In this document: positions 1-8,199 of the stretch, one piece after another
Position numbering within the stretch: the first letter of the stretch is position 1
Layout: every line of letters starts with the position of its first letter
Assembly (NCBI RefSeq): GCF_900142325.1
Contig: NZ_FRAM01000002.1
Coordinates: 682,001 to 746,000, forward strand
Length of the DNA stretch: 64,000 bases
Origin: Epilithonimonas mollis
Lineage (GTDB): Bacteria; Bacteroidota; Bacteroidia; Flavobacteriales; Weeksellaceae
Direction of reading: 5' to 3'
The notes under the pieces: generated by a model
Told to the model about the DNA's origin: nothing
Databases searched by the model: none
The model's input: only the letters and a program-made list of their open reading frames with translations
Made by a program: the position numbers and the translations under genes

Positions 1-1
1 A

Positions 2-241
2 AGCAGAGTAGGAGCAAAGTTAGTTCCTCTGTACGTCGTCGATATGACGGAGAAAGAACAGTACGAAATCCTGAAGATGAGAAAATCAGCACAGGATTAT
101 TACAGGCAAAAAGGACTTGGCAGACCTACGAAAAAAGACAGAAGAGAGATGGATGACTTTTCCTCTAATGATTCTTCTGCTGATATGGATAGCGAGGATT
201 GGGATGTTTTTTTCTCAGAAAATGATCAGGATGAAGACTGA
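2..241 (+). CDS. RNA-binding S4 domain protein, C-terminal part (cut by window edge)
   Basis: The frame is open from the left edge, so the gene starts outside the window. The first visible residues (SRVGAKLVPLYVVDMT) look like the end of the S4 fold in Hsp15-like proteins. A basic segment (residues KGLGRPTKKDRREMDDF) and an acidic Asp/Ser/Glu tail follow. The Met at 44 is internal. Hsp15-type proteins bind RNA or stalled 50S subunits; here that role is inferred from resemblance only, because the core of the domain is not visible. The 3' end overlaps the convergent aroK end by 16 nt. Confidence 0.68.
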   Translation, partial: SRVGAKLVPLYVVDMTEKEQYEILKMRKSAQDYYRQKGLGRPTKKDRREMDDFSSNDSSADMDSEDWDVFFSENDQDED

Positions 242-753
242 ATTTTTAAAAGCCCGATGATTTCATCAGAGATTTCTCCCGCGGTTTTGGCGTCTGTATC
301 TACTGAAAAATGTGCTTTCGAATAGTAAGGATTTCTTTCAAAAATGTGTTTGGCAATGAACTCCGGGATGTCATTGTCTTCCAGTTTGTTGATTAACGGG
401 CGGGAATTTTTCTGCAGCAGAACCCGTTCCGTAAGCGTTCTCACGGACGCTCTCAGAAAGATGCTTTTGGATTTTTTGTTGATGATCTCCATGTTGTCAT
501 AGTAGACAGGCGTTCCACCACCAAGACTTAGTATAATATTGTTTTCCGTGTCAAGTACAGAGTCCAGAATTCGTTTTTCCTCTTTGCGGAAGTAGATTTC
601 GCCCTTGCTTTGGAAGATTTCGGATATGCTTTGCTGATGTTCTTCAGAAATTTTTTGGTCAAGGTCAACCAACGGAAAATTTAATTTTTTACTCAAGTTT
701 TTGGAAACGTGAGATTTACCGCTTCCCATATATCCGAGGAGAGAAATTATCAT
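226..753 (-). CDS. aroK: shikimate kinase
   Basis: Shikimate kinase phosphorylates the 3-hydroxyl of shikimate with ATP, in the chorismate/aromatic amino acid pathway. The 175-residue length is normal for AroK. The Walker A loop GYMGSGKS is at residues 8-15, the shikimate-binding Asp is in LVDLDQKI (about 28-35), the Arg in FRKEE is near residue 56, the GGG substrate loop is in SLGGGTPV (about 76-83), and the lid Arg is in RPLI (about 118). It is transcribed leftwards, away from the tRNA cluster, and converges with the S4-domain gene. Confidence 0.95.
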   Translation of the reverse strand: MIISLLGYMGSGKSHVSKNLSKKLNFPLVDLDQKISEEHQQSISEIFQSKGEIYFRKEEKRILDSVLDTENNIILSLGGGTPVYYDNMEIINKKSKSIFLRASVRTLTERVLLQKNSRPLINKLEDNDIPEFIAKHIFERNPYYSKAHFSVDTDAKTAGEISDEIIGLLKIQSSS

Positions 754-784
754 AATTTTATTTTACACAAAGTTCTAAAAAAAT

Positions 785-814
785 TTTGAGATTTTAAAAA
801 AAGCCTTATCTTTG
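785..814 (+). promoter_or_regulatory. Bacteroidota-type promoter for tRNA cluster
   Basis: A -33 TTTG (785-788) is followed after 18 nt by the -7 element TATCTTTG (807-814), matching the Bacteroidota consensus TTTG-N17-21-TAnnTTTG. It lies about 48 nt before the first tRNA(Lys). No other promoter is evident before the three tRNAs, so it probably drives all of them. Confidence 0.7.
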
Positions 815-861
815 CACCACTTTAATCGGAACAACAACAGTTGCAAGATTATAAAGTGGCC

Positions 862-934
862 GACCTGGTAGCTCAGCTGGTAGAGCAATACACTTTTAAT
901 GTATGGGTCCTGGGTTCGAATCCCAGCCAGGTCA
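862..934 (+). tRNA. tRNA-Lys (anticodon TTT), copy 1
   Basis: This is a 73-nt cloverleaf with acceptor stem GACCTGG/CCAGGTC and discriminator A. The D arm is GCTC..GAGC, the anticodon stem ATACA/TGTAT encloses the loop CTTTTAA (anticodon TTT), and the T arm is CTGGG-TTCGAAT-CCCAG. No CCA is encoded. The body is identical to the copy at 1088-1160; only two acceptor base pairs differ. Confidence 0.96.
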
Positions 935-944
935 CAGCAAAAAA

Positions 945-968
945 TCCGTAGCGATACGGTTTTTTTTT
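945..968 (+). terminator. hairpin with T run between tRNA-Lys and tRNA-Leu
   Basis: CCGTA-gcga-TACGG is followed by a run of at least eight T. It is a short intrinsic-terminator-like hairpin that ends exactly at the tRNA-Leu 5' end, so it could equally be a processing or attenuation signal within one tRNA transcript. Confidence 0.45.
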
Positions 969-1051
969 GCCTGCGTGGTGAAATTGGTAGACACGCCATC
1001 TTGAGGGGGTGGTTTCCTAAGGATGTGCTGGTTCGAGTCCAGTCGCAGGCA
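969..1051 (+). tRNA. tRNA-Leu (anticodon GAG)
   Basis: This is an 83-nt class II tRNA with acceptor GCCTGCG/CGCAGGC and discriminator A. The anticodon stem CCATC/GGTGG holds the loop TTGAGGG (anticodon GAG, reading CUC/CUU). A variable arm is present, and the T arm is CTGGT-TCGAGTCCAG. CCA is not encoded. Confidence 0.93.
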
Positions 1052-1087
1052 CTGCAAAAATATTTCTTAATTAGTTTTAATTAGAAA

Positions 1088-1160
1088 GACTCGGTAGCTC
1101 AGCTGGTAGAGCAATACACTTTTAATGTATGGGTCCTGGGTTCGAATCCCAGCCGAGTCA
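1088..1160 (+). tRNA. tRNA-Lys (anticodon TTT), copy 2
   Basis: This 73-nt tRNA has the same D, anticodon and T arms as the first tRNA-Lys. The acceptor stem is GACTCGG/CCGAGTC, so both differences from copy 1 are paired, compensatory changes. The discriminator is A and no CCA is encoded. Confidence 0.96.
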
Positions 1161-1210
1161 CAATTTACGCAAGTAAATTTTTTTCATATTAATATTTTGT
1201 GATTTGGTGT

Positions 1211-1241
1211 AGAAGCTTCTTGTAAAAGAAGCTTCTTTTTT
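1211..1241 (+). terminator. intrinsic terminator after tRNA cluster
   Basis: AGAAGCTTCT repeats as a perfect 10-bp inverted pair around a 6-nt loop and is followed by a T run. It ends the tRNA transcript and overlaps the 3' end of the convergent panC. Confidence 0.8.
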
Positions 1242-2085
1242 ATTTCAGATGCATGTTGTCGATCAACCGTACATCACCAACATTCACAACGATGAAAGCC
1301 CTGTAGTTTTTATCAGCTGAGAAAATATCGGTTTCTTTCAAAGTGTCTTCATCAGCAATCAGAAAATATTCCAGCTCCATGTCATCTCTCCGGAAAATGT
1401 CTTCAACTCTTTTTTTTATTTCCGGAATTGATATCACACGAAACCAGTCATCCACAGTTCTAAGCGTTTTGTATATCATGGCAGAAGCTTTTTTTTCTTC
1501 CCGAGAGAGGCGCATATTTCTGGAACTCATGGCGAGTCCGCTTTCTTCTCTATGGATTTTAACACCATGAATTTTAATATTCAGATTTAAAACTTCCACT
1601 AATCTTTCGATGATTTTCAGTTGTTGAAAATCTTTCTCGCCAAAATAGGCATTGTCAGGTTTGACCTGTCGGAAAAGTTCTTCAACCACCGTTCCGACAC
1701 CATCAAAATGACCAGGTCTTGCGGCGCCTTCCATTTCGTTCTCGATTCCGCCAAAATCATAATGTTTTCTGTTCATTCCATCAGGATACATATCTTCTGT
1801 CCCGGGAATGTAAACGGCATCTACAAAATTGGAATTTTTCAGCTTTTCGATATCATTTTCCACGGTTCTGGGGTATTTTTCCAAATCCTGCGGATTGTTG
1901 AACTGAGTCGGGTTGACAAAGATTGAAGAAACAACGATGTCATTTTCCTTTCTTGCCAATTCATAAAGTGAGATGTGTCCGGCGTGCAAAGCACCCATTG
2001 TGGGAGCGAATCCTATGGTTTTACTATTTTCTTTCTGCGAGTCGATGTATCTTGAAAACGAATCCCTGTCGTAAAAAACCTGCAT
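1240..2085 (-). CDS. panC: pantothenate synthetase (pantoate--beta-alanine ligase)
   Basis: PanC condenses pantoate with beta-alanine using ATP, through a pantoyl-adenylate intermediate, to make pantothenate for CoA. The 281-residue protein has the nucleotidylyltransferase signature near its N terminus: GFAPTMGALHAGHISL (about residues 25-40), containing the HAGH form of HIGH. SSIFVNPTQF (about 54-63), the FGEKDFQQ loop (about 147-154) and the KMSKS-like SSRNMRLS (about 186-193) follow. It diverges from the GT5-like gene across a 296-nt region. No panB or panD is visible here. Confidence 0.96.
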   Translation of the reverse strand: MQVFYDRDSFSRYIDSQKENSKTIGFAPTMGALHAGHISLYELARKENDIVVSSIFVNPTQFNNPQDLEKYPRTVENDIEKLKNSNFVDAVYIPGTEDMYPDGMNRKHYDFGGIENEMEGAARPGHFDGVGTVVEELFRQVKPDNAYFGEKDFQQLKIIERLVEVLNLNIKIHGVKIHREESGLAMSSRNMRLSREEKKASAMIYKTLRTVDDWFRVISIPEIKKRVEDIFRRDDMELEYFLIADEDTLKETDIFSADKNYRAFIVVNVGDVRLIDNMHLK

Positions 2086-2381
2086 TAGTATTGATATTAT
2101 AAGTCAAAGGTAATGGTTTTTTGAACGGATAACACAGAGATTTAATATAAATTGTATAGAATTTAAAACTATGTATTTGAAATGCTAAAATCACTTGTGA
2201 AGAATATAAACAACTTCAGGATTTTAAAAACGATTGGAATTTAACATTTTTATTATATTAACTATTTGATATTTAGTTGGTTTTATTTACAAGTATTAAT
2301 ATTAAGTAAAATAAATGTTTTGATTTAATTTTTTGTAATTTTGCAAAATGAAGTTTTTGTACTTCGTTTAAAGTAAATTTT
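2086..2381. promoter_or_regulatory. divergent intergenic region panC / GT5-like gene
   Basis: This 296-nt AT-rich spacer separates two divergent genes. Rightwards, TAATTTTG at 2336-2343 is a good -7 element about 40 nt before the ATG. Leftwards, the complement of 2105-2112 reads TACCTTTG, a plausible -7 for panC. A seven-codon ORF (MKFLYFV) lies at 2348-2371 in the leader. I see no conserved structure and no other gene. Confidence 0.5.
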
Positions 2382-3152
2382 ATGCCTAATCAAAAGATTT
2401 TATACGTTACTACGGAGATGTATCCCTATCAGGAGGATACCAATATGGGAAGCTTGGTCCACAAAATGGCACTGAAAATGCATAGCGAGGGTAACGATGT
2501 AAGGGTTTTTATGCCTAGATTTGGTCAGATCAGCGAGAGAAAATTTCAATTGCATGAGGTGATCAGACTTTCCGGGATGAATATTATTATTAATGATCTG
2601 GATCAGCCACTGATCATCAAGGTTGCTTCCTTGCCGGGTGAGCGTCTGCAGGTTTATTTTATAGATAATGAAGAATATTTCAAGAGGAAGCAATATTATT
2701 TTGATGATGAAGGAAATGCTTTTGAGGATAATAATGAAAGAGCAGTTTTCTTTGCCAGAGGTGTAATAGAAACTATCAAAAAGCTGAATTGGGTTCCGGA
2801 TGTTATTCACCTGAATGGCTGGATGTCTTCTCTGATACCGATCTATCTGAAGACTTATTATAAAGATGATTCTTATTTCAAAGATACTAAAATTGTACTT
2901 TCTGTTTATAATGAAGATGATATACAACTGAATCAGAATACAAAAGAAATACTTGAGTTTGATAATATTTCGGGTTTACAGTCGTTAGATAATCCAAGCT
3001 TTCTGAATTTTGTAAATGATAGTATGAACTATGTTGATGTTATCGTAAAAGGAAATGAGTTTTTGGAAGATAAACTGGAGGAGGCTTATGGGAAAGCAGA
3101 TGCTGAAAAATCCGATTATCTTAATGCAGATTCGATAGCCAAAGTTTATTAA
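2382..3152 (+). CDS. glycogen/starch synthase-like protein (N-terminal GT5 half only)
   Basis: The N terminus ILYVTTEMYPYQ and the block DVIHLNGWMSSLIPIYLK (about residues 139-156) resemble the GT5 glycogen synthase N-terminal domain. The protein is only 256 residues against about 480 for a complete enzyme, so the second GT-B domain that carries much of the nucleotide-sugar site is absent. The ADP-glucose motif KxGGL appears degenerate (TNMGSL). It is followed after 22 nt by the DUF4270 gene and then glmS, suggesting one transcription unit. Automatic annotation would probably say glycogen synthase, but catalysis looks unlikely from the sequence. Confidence 0.75.
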   Translation: MPNQKILYVTTEMYPYQEDTNMGSLVHKMALKMHSEGNDVRVFMPRFGQISERKFQLHEVIRLSGMNIIINDLDQPLIIKVASLPGERLQVYFIDNEEYFKRKQYYFDDEGNAFEDNNERAVFFARGVIETIKKLNWVPDVIHLNGWMSSLIPIYLKTYYKDDSYFKDTKIVLSVYNEDDIQLNQNTKEILEFDNISGLQSLDNPSFLNFVNDSMNYVDVIVKGNEFLEDKLEEAYGKADAEKSDYLNADSIAKVY

Positions 3153-3174
3153 TTACTATTATTGATTAATCATA

Positions 3175-4758
3175 ATGACAAAAATAAAATCATTAATCAA
3201 ATTATTTCCTTTATTGTTGATGGGAATAATTGTGTTGAATTCTTGTGAAGGAGAATTGGATAATCTGGGTTCACAACTGGTAAACGAATCCGAAGCCTAT
3301 GACAAAGTGTATGCCCTGTTAGGATACAATATAAACAATAACGACACCATCCGCGCCGATGCCAGCAAGCTGGACAGCGTAAGGATCGGAGCTTTCAAAG
3401 AGCCGGTTTTTGGCGGACAGAAAGCTTCTTATATAACACAGGTAAGGCTTAATGCCTATAATCCTGATTTTGGCAAAAATCCTGTTCTGGATTCTGTAGT
3501 TCTCACCTTGAAGCCAAAATATCAAACTGCTGCAGACTCGGCAACTACAACAACTAATGAGGATTATATCTATCCGGACGGACAGGTGGCTGCAAAAAAA
3601 GTTGTGATAACGTATCCGGTTGCAAAATATGGACGGGCAAAAATCGGAACTGAGAAAACTAAGTTTACCCTGGAAGTTCATGAGGTAAATGATTTCCTTG
3701 GCGGTACATCTGACAAACTATACTCTAATAAAACAATTGCGCTGGGATCCAAAATTGGATCAAAAGTCTTTGACGGAACTGTGAACTCTGTGACCATTAC
3801 AAAAGATTCAGATGCTTCTGAGATTCTTAAAAGAGATCCATCGTTCAGGATGAAATTGGATAGTGCTTTTTTCCAGAATAAGATTATTGCAAAACAAGGT
3901 AATCAGGTGCTGAAAGATGCTGCATCTTTCATTAGATATTTCAGAGGAATCAGTATTTCTGTATTAGAGGACGAAGGATACCTTTTCTCGATGGCCCCTA
4001 ATGATGCTGCAATTACCATCTATTATAAAAATGATGTAACTGCTGCCGATGGTACGGTTACTAAAACAAAACAGGAAACAACTCTGAATCTCGGAGGATC
4101 CAACGTTCATTTAAGTAAAATAACTTATGATAGATCTTCCACATATCTTAATACAATATCGCCTGCAGGATCTCCGAATGATACTACTGGTGATGAGTTA
4201 CTCTATGCACAGGGAATGGGAGGAGCCAGCTTCGGAGTTAAAATTCCGGTTTCAACAATTATAAAATTGAGAAATCAGTATAAAAATGATAAAATCGGAA
4301 TTGTATCTGCAAAGATCAGGCTATATAATGATAACTCTAACTGGGATAATAAATATAAGAAGCCGACGAGCATGCTAGTGAAGGAAAAAGACACGGTTAA
4401 AAGATTCCTTCCTGATATGACGCTGTTGGCCAGTGCAGGATACTCACTTGTCAAAACAGCCAATCTATCTACAAAAGACGCTTATTACGAGATTGGTATA
4501 ACCGCATCTCTAAAAAAGATTATAGAAGATGACGCCTCCTATGACATCATTAAAAATAACGGTAAAGATTTCATCATTGATCTGGGTTCGTATTTGGCTA
4601 ACCAGTCAACCGGAATACTTCTGGGACAGACTTATAATGACAGAGCATATAACCCGTTCAGACTAGCATTGACAGGAACAGATAAAAGTAAAATAGGGGA
4701 TGAAATATCTACTAATTCTAAGAATGTTCAGTTAAGAATAATATACACTAAAAAATAA
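3175..4758 (+). CDS. DUF4270 family lipoprotein
   Basis: The 527-residue protein starts with a basic/hydrophobic signal ending in the lipobox LNSC (Cys at about residue 24), so it should be an outer-membrane-associated lipoprotein. The mature part contains DNLGSQL and the strand-rich pattern DSVRIGAFKEPVFGGQKASY typical of DUF4270 proteins of Bacteroidota, whose function is not known to me. It lies 22 nt after the GT5-like gene and 10 nt before glmS, so it is probably co-transcribed with both. No enzymatic motif was seen. Confidence 0.82.
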   Translation: MTKIKSLIKLFPLLLMGIIVLNSCEGELDNLGSQLVNESEAYDKVYALLGYNINNNDTIRADASKLDSVRIGAFKEPVFGGQKASYITQVRLNAYNPDFGKNPVLDSVVLTLKPKYQTAADSATTTTNEDYIYPDGQVAAKKVVITYPVAKYGRAKIGTEKTKFTLEVHEVNDFLGGTSDKLYSNKTIALGSKIGSKVFDGTVNSVTITKDSDASEILKRDPSFRMKLDSAFFQNKIIAKQGNQVLKDAASFIRYFRGISISVLEDEGYLFSMAPNDAAITIYYKNDVTAADGTVTKTKQETTLNLGGSNVHLSKITYDRSSTYLNTISPAGSPNDTTGDELLYAQGMGGASFGVKIPVSTIIKLRNQYKNDKIGIVSAKIRLYNDNSNWDNKYKKPTSMLVKEKDTVKRFLPDMTLLASAGYSLVKTANLSTKDAYYEIGITASLKKIIEDDASYDIIKNNGKDFIIDLGSYLANQSTGILLGQTYNDRAYNPFRLALTGTDKSKIGDEISTNSKNVQLRIIYTKK

Positions 4759-4768
4759 CTAATAAATT

Positions 4769-6622
4769 ATGTGCGGAATCGTTGGATATACAGGATTTAG
4801 AGACGCCTATGATGTAGTGATCAATGGACTACGTCGTTTAGAATATCGAGGATACGACAGTGCCGGAGTAATTTTGGAATCCCAGAACGGTGATCTGGAT
4901 TTTAAAAAAACCAAAGGTAAAGTAGATGATCTCGTAGCTATTTCAAAAAATCTGAAAGAAACTTCCAAACTGGGAATGGGCCATACCAGATGGGCAACAC
5001 ATGGAATTCCTAGTGATAACAATTCTCATCCACATCTTTCTAATAACGGGAAAATAGCCATTGTGCATAATGGGATTATAGAAAACTATGATACCATCAA
5101 AACGATGCTTATCAATAAAAATTTTGAATTCAGATCAGAAACCGATACAGAAGTTTTGGTTAATCTTATTCAATATTTTATGGATAAGGAACCGGAACTG
5201 GATTTTTCCGAAGCAGTTCGTTATGCACTGAACGAGGTTTATGGTGCTTACGCCATTTCCGTTATGCACGAGGATTATCCCGGGCAGCTTGTTGTAGCAA
5301 GATTGGGTTCGCCTCTGGCTGTAGGAATCGGAGATAATGAATATTTTGTGGCTTCTGATGCTTCTCCGTTTGTAGAATTTACAAAGGAGGCTGTTTATCT
5401 CGAAGAAGGACACATGGCAACTATTTCTTTGGAATCGGGCGTTGATATCCGTACTATAAAAGAAAATACAAAGATTGAACCTGCTATACAAGAGCTCAGG
5501 TTAAATCTTGAACAGATAGAAAAAGGAGGTTATGAACACTTCATGTTAAAAGAGATTTTTGAACAGCCTAAGTCTATTCTGGATACCATGAGAGGTCGTC
5601 TTCTTGTGGATGAAGGAATCATCAAAATGGCTGGGATCTGGGATCACTTAGACAGATTGACTAATGCAGAAAGAATCATTATCATCGCTTGCGGAACTTC
5701 GTGGCATGCAGGTCTTATTGGAGAATATCTGATTGAAGAATTTGCCAGAGTTCCTGTTGAGGTAGAATACGCTTCAGAATTCAGATACCGAAATCCAATT
5801 ATAAGCTCCAAAGATGTTGTAATTGCGATTTCTCAATCAGGAGAAACTGCTGATACAATGGCGGCTATTAAATTAGCCAAAGAAAAAGGAGCTTTCGTTT
5901 ACGGGATCTGTAATGTTGTAGACTCTTCCATAGCGCGTTATACAGATGCCGGATCATATACACATGCCGGGCCGGAAATCGGGGTAGCTTCTACAAAAGC
6001 TTTTACAGCACAGCTTACTATATTGTCTTTAATAGCAATTAAGCTTGGAAATCATAATGGCAATCTGGGAAGAGCTGATTTTATGAGGCTGATTACAGAA
6101 CTAGAAGCAATTCCTAAAAAAGTTGAAGATGTCCTTAATTCTGTAAACGAAAACGTTAAAGCCATCGCAGCTAAATTTTCTGATGCGACTAATTTCCTTT
6201 ATCTGGGGCGAGGTTATAATTTCCCTGCAGCTCTGGAAGGTGCATTGAAATTAAAAGAAATTTCCTACATACATGCTGAAGGTTATCCTGCAGCAGAAAT
6301 GAAGCACGGACCGATCGCATTGATTGATGAGAATATGCCAATTGTCATCATCGCTCCGAAAATCGGACATTACGATAAAATCGTAAGTAATGTACAGGAA
6401 ATCAAGGCTAGAAAAGGAATAGTAATTGCAGTTGTCAACAAAGGTGACACTCAGGTTTCTGCGATGGCCGACCATATTATAGAGATCCCTGAAACTTCAG
6501 AATGTTTTTCTCCGATATTGGCTTCCATTCCGCTTCAGCTTTTATCATATTATATTGCTGTAGAAAGAGGAGCTAATGTGGATCAGCCGAGAAACCTTGC
6601 AAAATCAGTAACAGTAGAATAA
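4769..6622 (+). CDS. glmS: glutamine--fructose-6-phosphate aminotransferase (isomerizing)
   Basis: GlmS makes glucosamine-6-phosphate from fructose-6-phosphate and glutamine, feeding UDP-GlcNAc for peptidoglycan and LPS. The 617-residue protein begins MCGIVGYTG; Cys2 becomes the N-terminal nucleophile of the glutaminase domain (about 1-230, with GHTRWATHG and HNGIIEN). Two SIS domains follow, with IACGTSWHAG (about 309-318), ISQSGETADT and the second-domain region around YLGRGYNFP. The C terminus ends DQPRNLAKSVTVE, the usual GlmS tail. It is complete and lies in the GT5-like/DUF4270/glmS unit. I saw no glmS ribozyme in the 10-nt gap upstream. Confidence 0.97.
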   Translation: MCGIVGYTGFRDAYDVVINGLRRLEYRGYDSAGVILESQNGDLDFKKTKGKVDDLVAISKNLKETSKLGMGHTRWATHGIPSDNNSHPHLSNNGKIAIVHNGIIENYDTIKTMLINKNFEFRSETDTEVLVNLIQYFMDKEPELDFSEAVRYALNEVYGAYAISVMHEDYPGQLVVARLGSPLAVGIGDNEYFVASDASPFVEFTKEAVYLEEGHMATISLESGVDIRTIKENTKIEPAIQELRLNLEQIEKGGYEHFMLKEIFEQPKSILDTMRGRLLVDEGIIKMAGIWDHLDRLTNAERIIIIACGTSWHAGLIGEYLIEEFARVPVEVEYASEFRYRNPIISSKDVVIAISQSGETADTMAAIKLAKEKGAFVYGICNVVDSSIARYTDAGSYTHAGPEIGVASTKAFTAQLTILSLIAIKLGNHNGNLGRADFMRLITELEAIPKKVEDVLNSVNENVKAIAAKFSDATNFLYLGRGYNFPAALEGALKLKEISYIHAEGYPAAEMKHGPIALIDENMPIVIIAPKIGHYDKIVSNVQEIKARKGIVIAVVNKGDTQVSAMADHIIEIPETSECFSPILASIPLQLLSYYIAVERGANVDQPRNLAKSVTVE

Positions 6623-6729
6623 TTTTGTAGTTTTGTGAAATATTCTTTAACAAATTACGTTTTCATTAAAAGTTGATAATTATTCATAAAAAAAATTATA
6701 TATTTACCGCTTAATTTCTTTAAAATAGG

Positions 6730-8154
6730 ATGAAAAGGATATTACTTATATTTTTATCGGCTTCGGTTGTTATTTCTTGTTCCAAGGGAAACAAAGGAAA
6801 TGCCGGTAAGCCGGGTCTAAAAGGTGAACTTGTTCCAAGAGGATCGTCAAAATCATTTATAGCAGAAAGACCGTACGGGATGGTTTCTATTCCTGGCGGG
6901 TCGTTTGTTATGGGTATGGCCGATCAGGATTTTGCAAGTACTCCGGAAAAAGCAATGCCGAAAACAGTAACAGTTTCTTCCTTTTTTATGGATGAAACAG
7001 AGATTACAAATGCCGAATACCGTGTTTTCATAAATGCAGTGAGAGATTCCATCGCAAGAGGTTTGCTTGCTGAAGCAGCAGGTGAAGGCGGAGGAGACGA
7101 AGGTGGGAATGGAGGTTCCATTGGAGACTTTGCCTATGCATCTAAAAAAACAGGTGAGGAAGCCACTCCTTATCAGAAATTTTTAGAATCTCAAGGTGGT
7201 AGGGATGGTTATGACGAGTCTAAAAAATTAGACTGGAAAGTTCCATTGCAATATAATACATCAGCTTATCCGGACGAAAAATATGCTGAGATCCTGGAAT
7301 CAATGTATCTGCCGGCTGAAAAGAGAATCAATAACGAACGAATCATCGATTGGTCAAAAATAAAATATAACTACCAATGGGAAGATGTAGTGACTGCTGT
7401 CAAAGATAAAAACAGAAATGCAAACTATCTTAAAAAAGAAAGTATTGCTGTTTATCCGGATACAACAGTTTGGGTCAGAGATTTTAACTATGCTTATAAT
7501 GAACCATTGTTTGATCAATATTTCTGGCACAATGCATATAAAGAATATCCTGTTGTTGGTGTAACCTGGGATCAGGCAAGAGCATTCTGTGACTTTAGAA
7601 CAAAGCTGAAGACAGATGACAATAACAGTCGTAAAAAGAAAAAGCAAAAAGCAATGCGTTTCAGATTACCAACTGAAGCTGAATGGGAATATGCAGCAAA
7701 AGGTGGTATTCAAAATGCGACATATCCTTGGGGTGGTCCTTACCTGCAGGATGACAGAGGTTGTTATCTGGCAAATTTCAAACCTAAAAGAGGTTCTTAT
7801 ATAGAAGATGAGAAAAAAGGTACTTATACTTATACAGCTCCTGTTAAGAAATTTACTAAAAATGGTTACGGCCTTTATGATATGGCAGGAAACGTCTCTG
7901 AATGGACAGAATCTCCTTACAGTAATTCCGCATACGAATTTTCTTCATCTCTGAATCCAAGCCTGTCTTCAAGCGCATCGAAAAATGATGTCAGAAAAAC
8001 AGTAAGAGGCGGCTCTTGGAAAGATGTTGGTTATCTATTGATGACCGGATACAGAGATTGGGAAAGAAAAGATTCTGCAAGAAGCTATATCGGATTCAGA
8101 ACAATACAGGATATTCCGACAGGCGCAGGAAAATTCAAAAGAAATACAAGATAA
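6730..8154 (+). CDS. gldK: GldK, T9SS outer-membrane ring lipoprotein
   Basis: GldK (PorK) is the lipoprotein that, with GldN, forms the periplasmic ring of the type IX secretion system. The 474-residue protein has a signal with lipobox VISC (Cys about 17) and then a formylglycine-generating-enzyme/sulfatase-modifying fold: MVSIPGGSFVMG (about 51-62), DETEITNAEYRVF (about 90-102), RLPTEAEWEYAAKGG (about 313-327), GLYDMAGNVSEWTES and VRGGSW. A Gly-rich insertion (EGGGDEGGNGGS, about 119-130) interrupts the fold. It is first of a tight gldKLMN operon. Confidence 0.96.
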   Translation: MKRILLIFLSASVVISCSKGNKGNAGKPGLKGELVPRGSSKSFIAERPYGMVSIPGGSFVMGMADQDFASTPEKAMPKTVTVSSFFMDETEITNAEYRVFINAVRDSIARGLLAEAAGEGGGDEGGNGGSIGDFAYASKKTGEEATPYQKFLESQGGRDGYDESKKLDWKVPLQYNTSAYPDEKYAEILESMYLPAEKRINNERIIDWSKIKYNYQWEDVVTAVKDKNRNANYLKKESIAVYPDTTVWVRDFNYAYNEPLFDQYFWHNAYKEYPVVGVTWDQARAFCDFRTKLKTDDNNSRKKKKQKAMRFRLPTEAEWEYAAKGGIQNATYPWGGPYLQDDRGCYLANFKPKRGSYIEDEKKGTYTYTAPVKKFTKNGYGLYDMAGNVSEWTESPYSNSAYEFSSSLNPSLSSSASKNDVRKTVRGGSWKDVGYLLMTGYRDWERKDSARSYIGFRTIQDIPTGAGKFKRNTR

Positions 8155-8199
8155 ACAATTACATTAACTAACTATTACTAACTAAAAATTCAAAAAAAA

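Noticed and set aside
2348-2371. Seven-codon leader peptide MKFLYFV before the GT5-like gene
   Set aside because: No codons that would sense an amino acid related to the downstream genes, no attenuator hairpin after it; probably chance.
4759-4768. glmS ribozyme upstream of glmS
   Set aside because: Only 10 nt separate the previous stop from the start of glmS, and the ribozyme needs well over 100 nt; such ribozymes are of Firmicutes.
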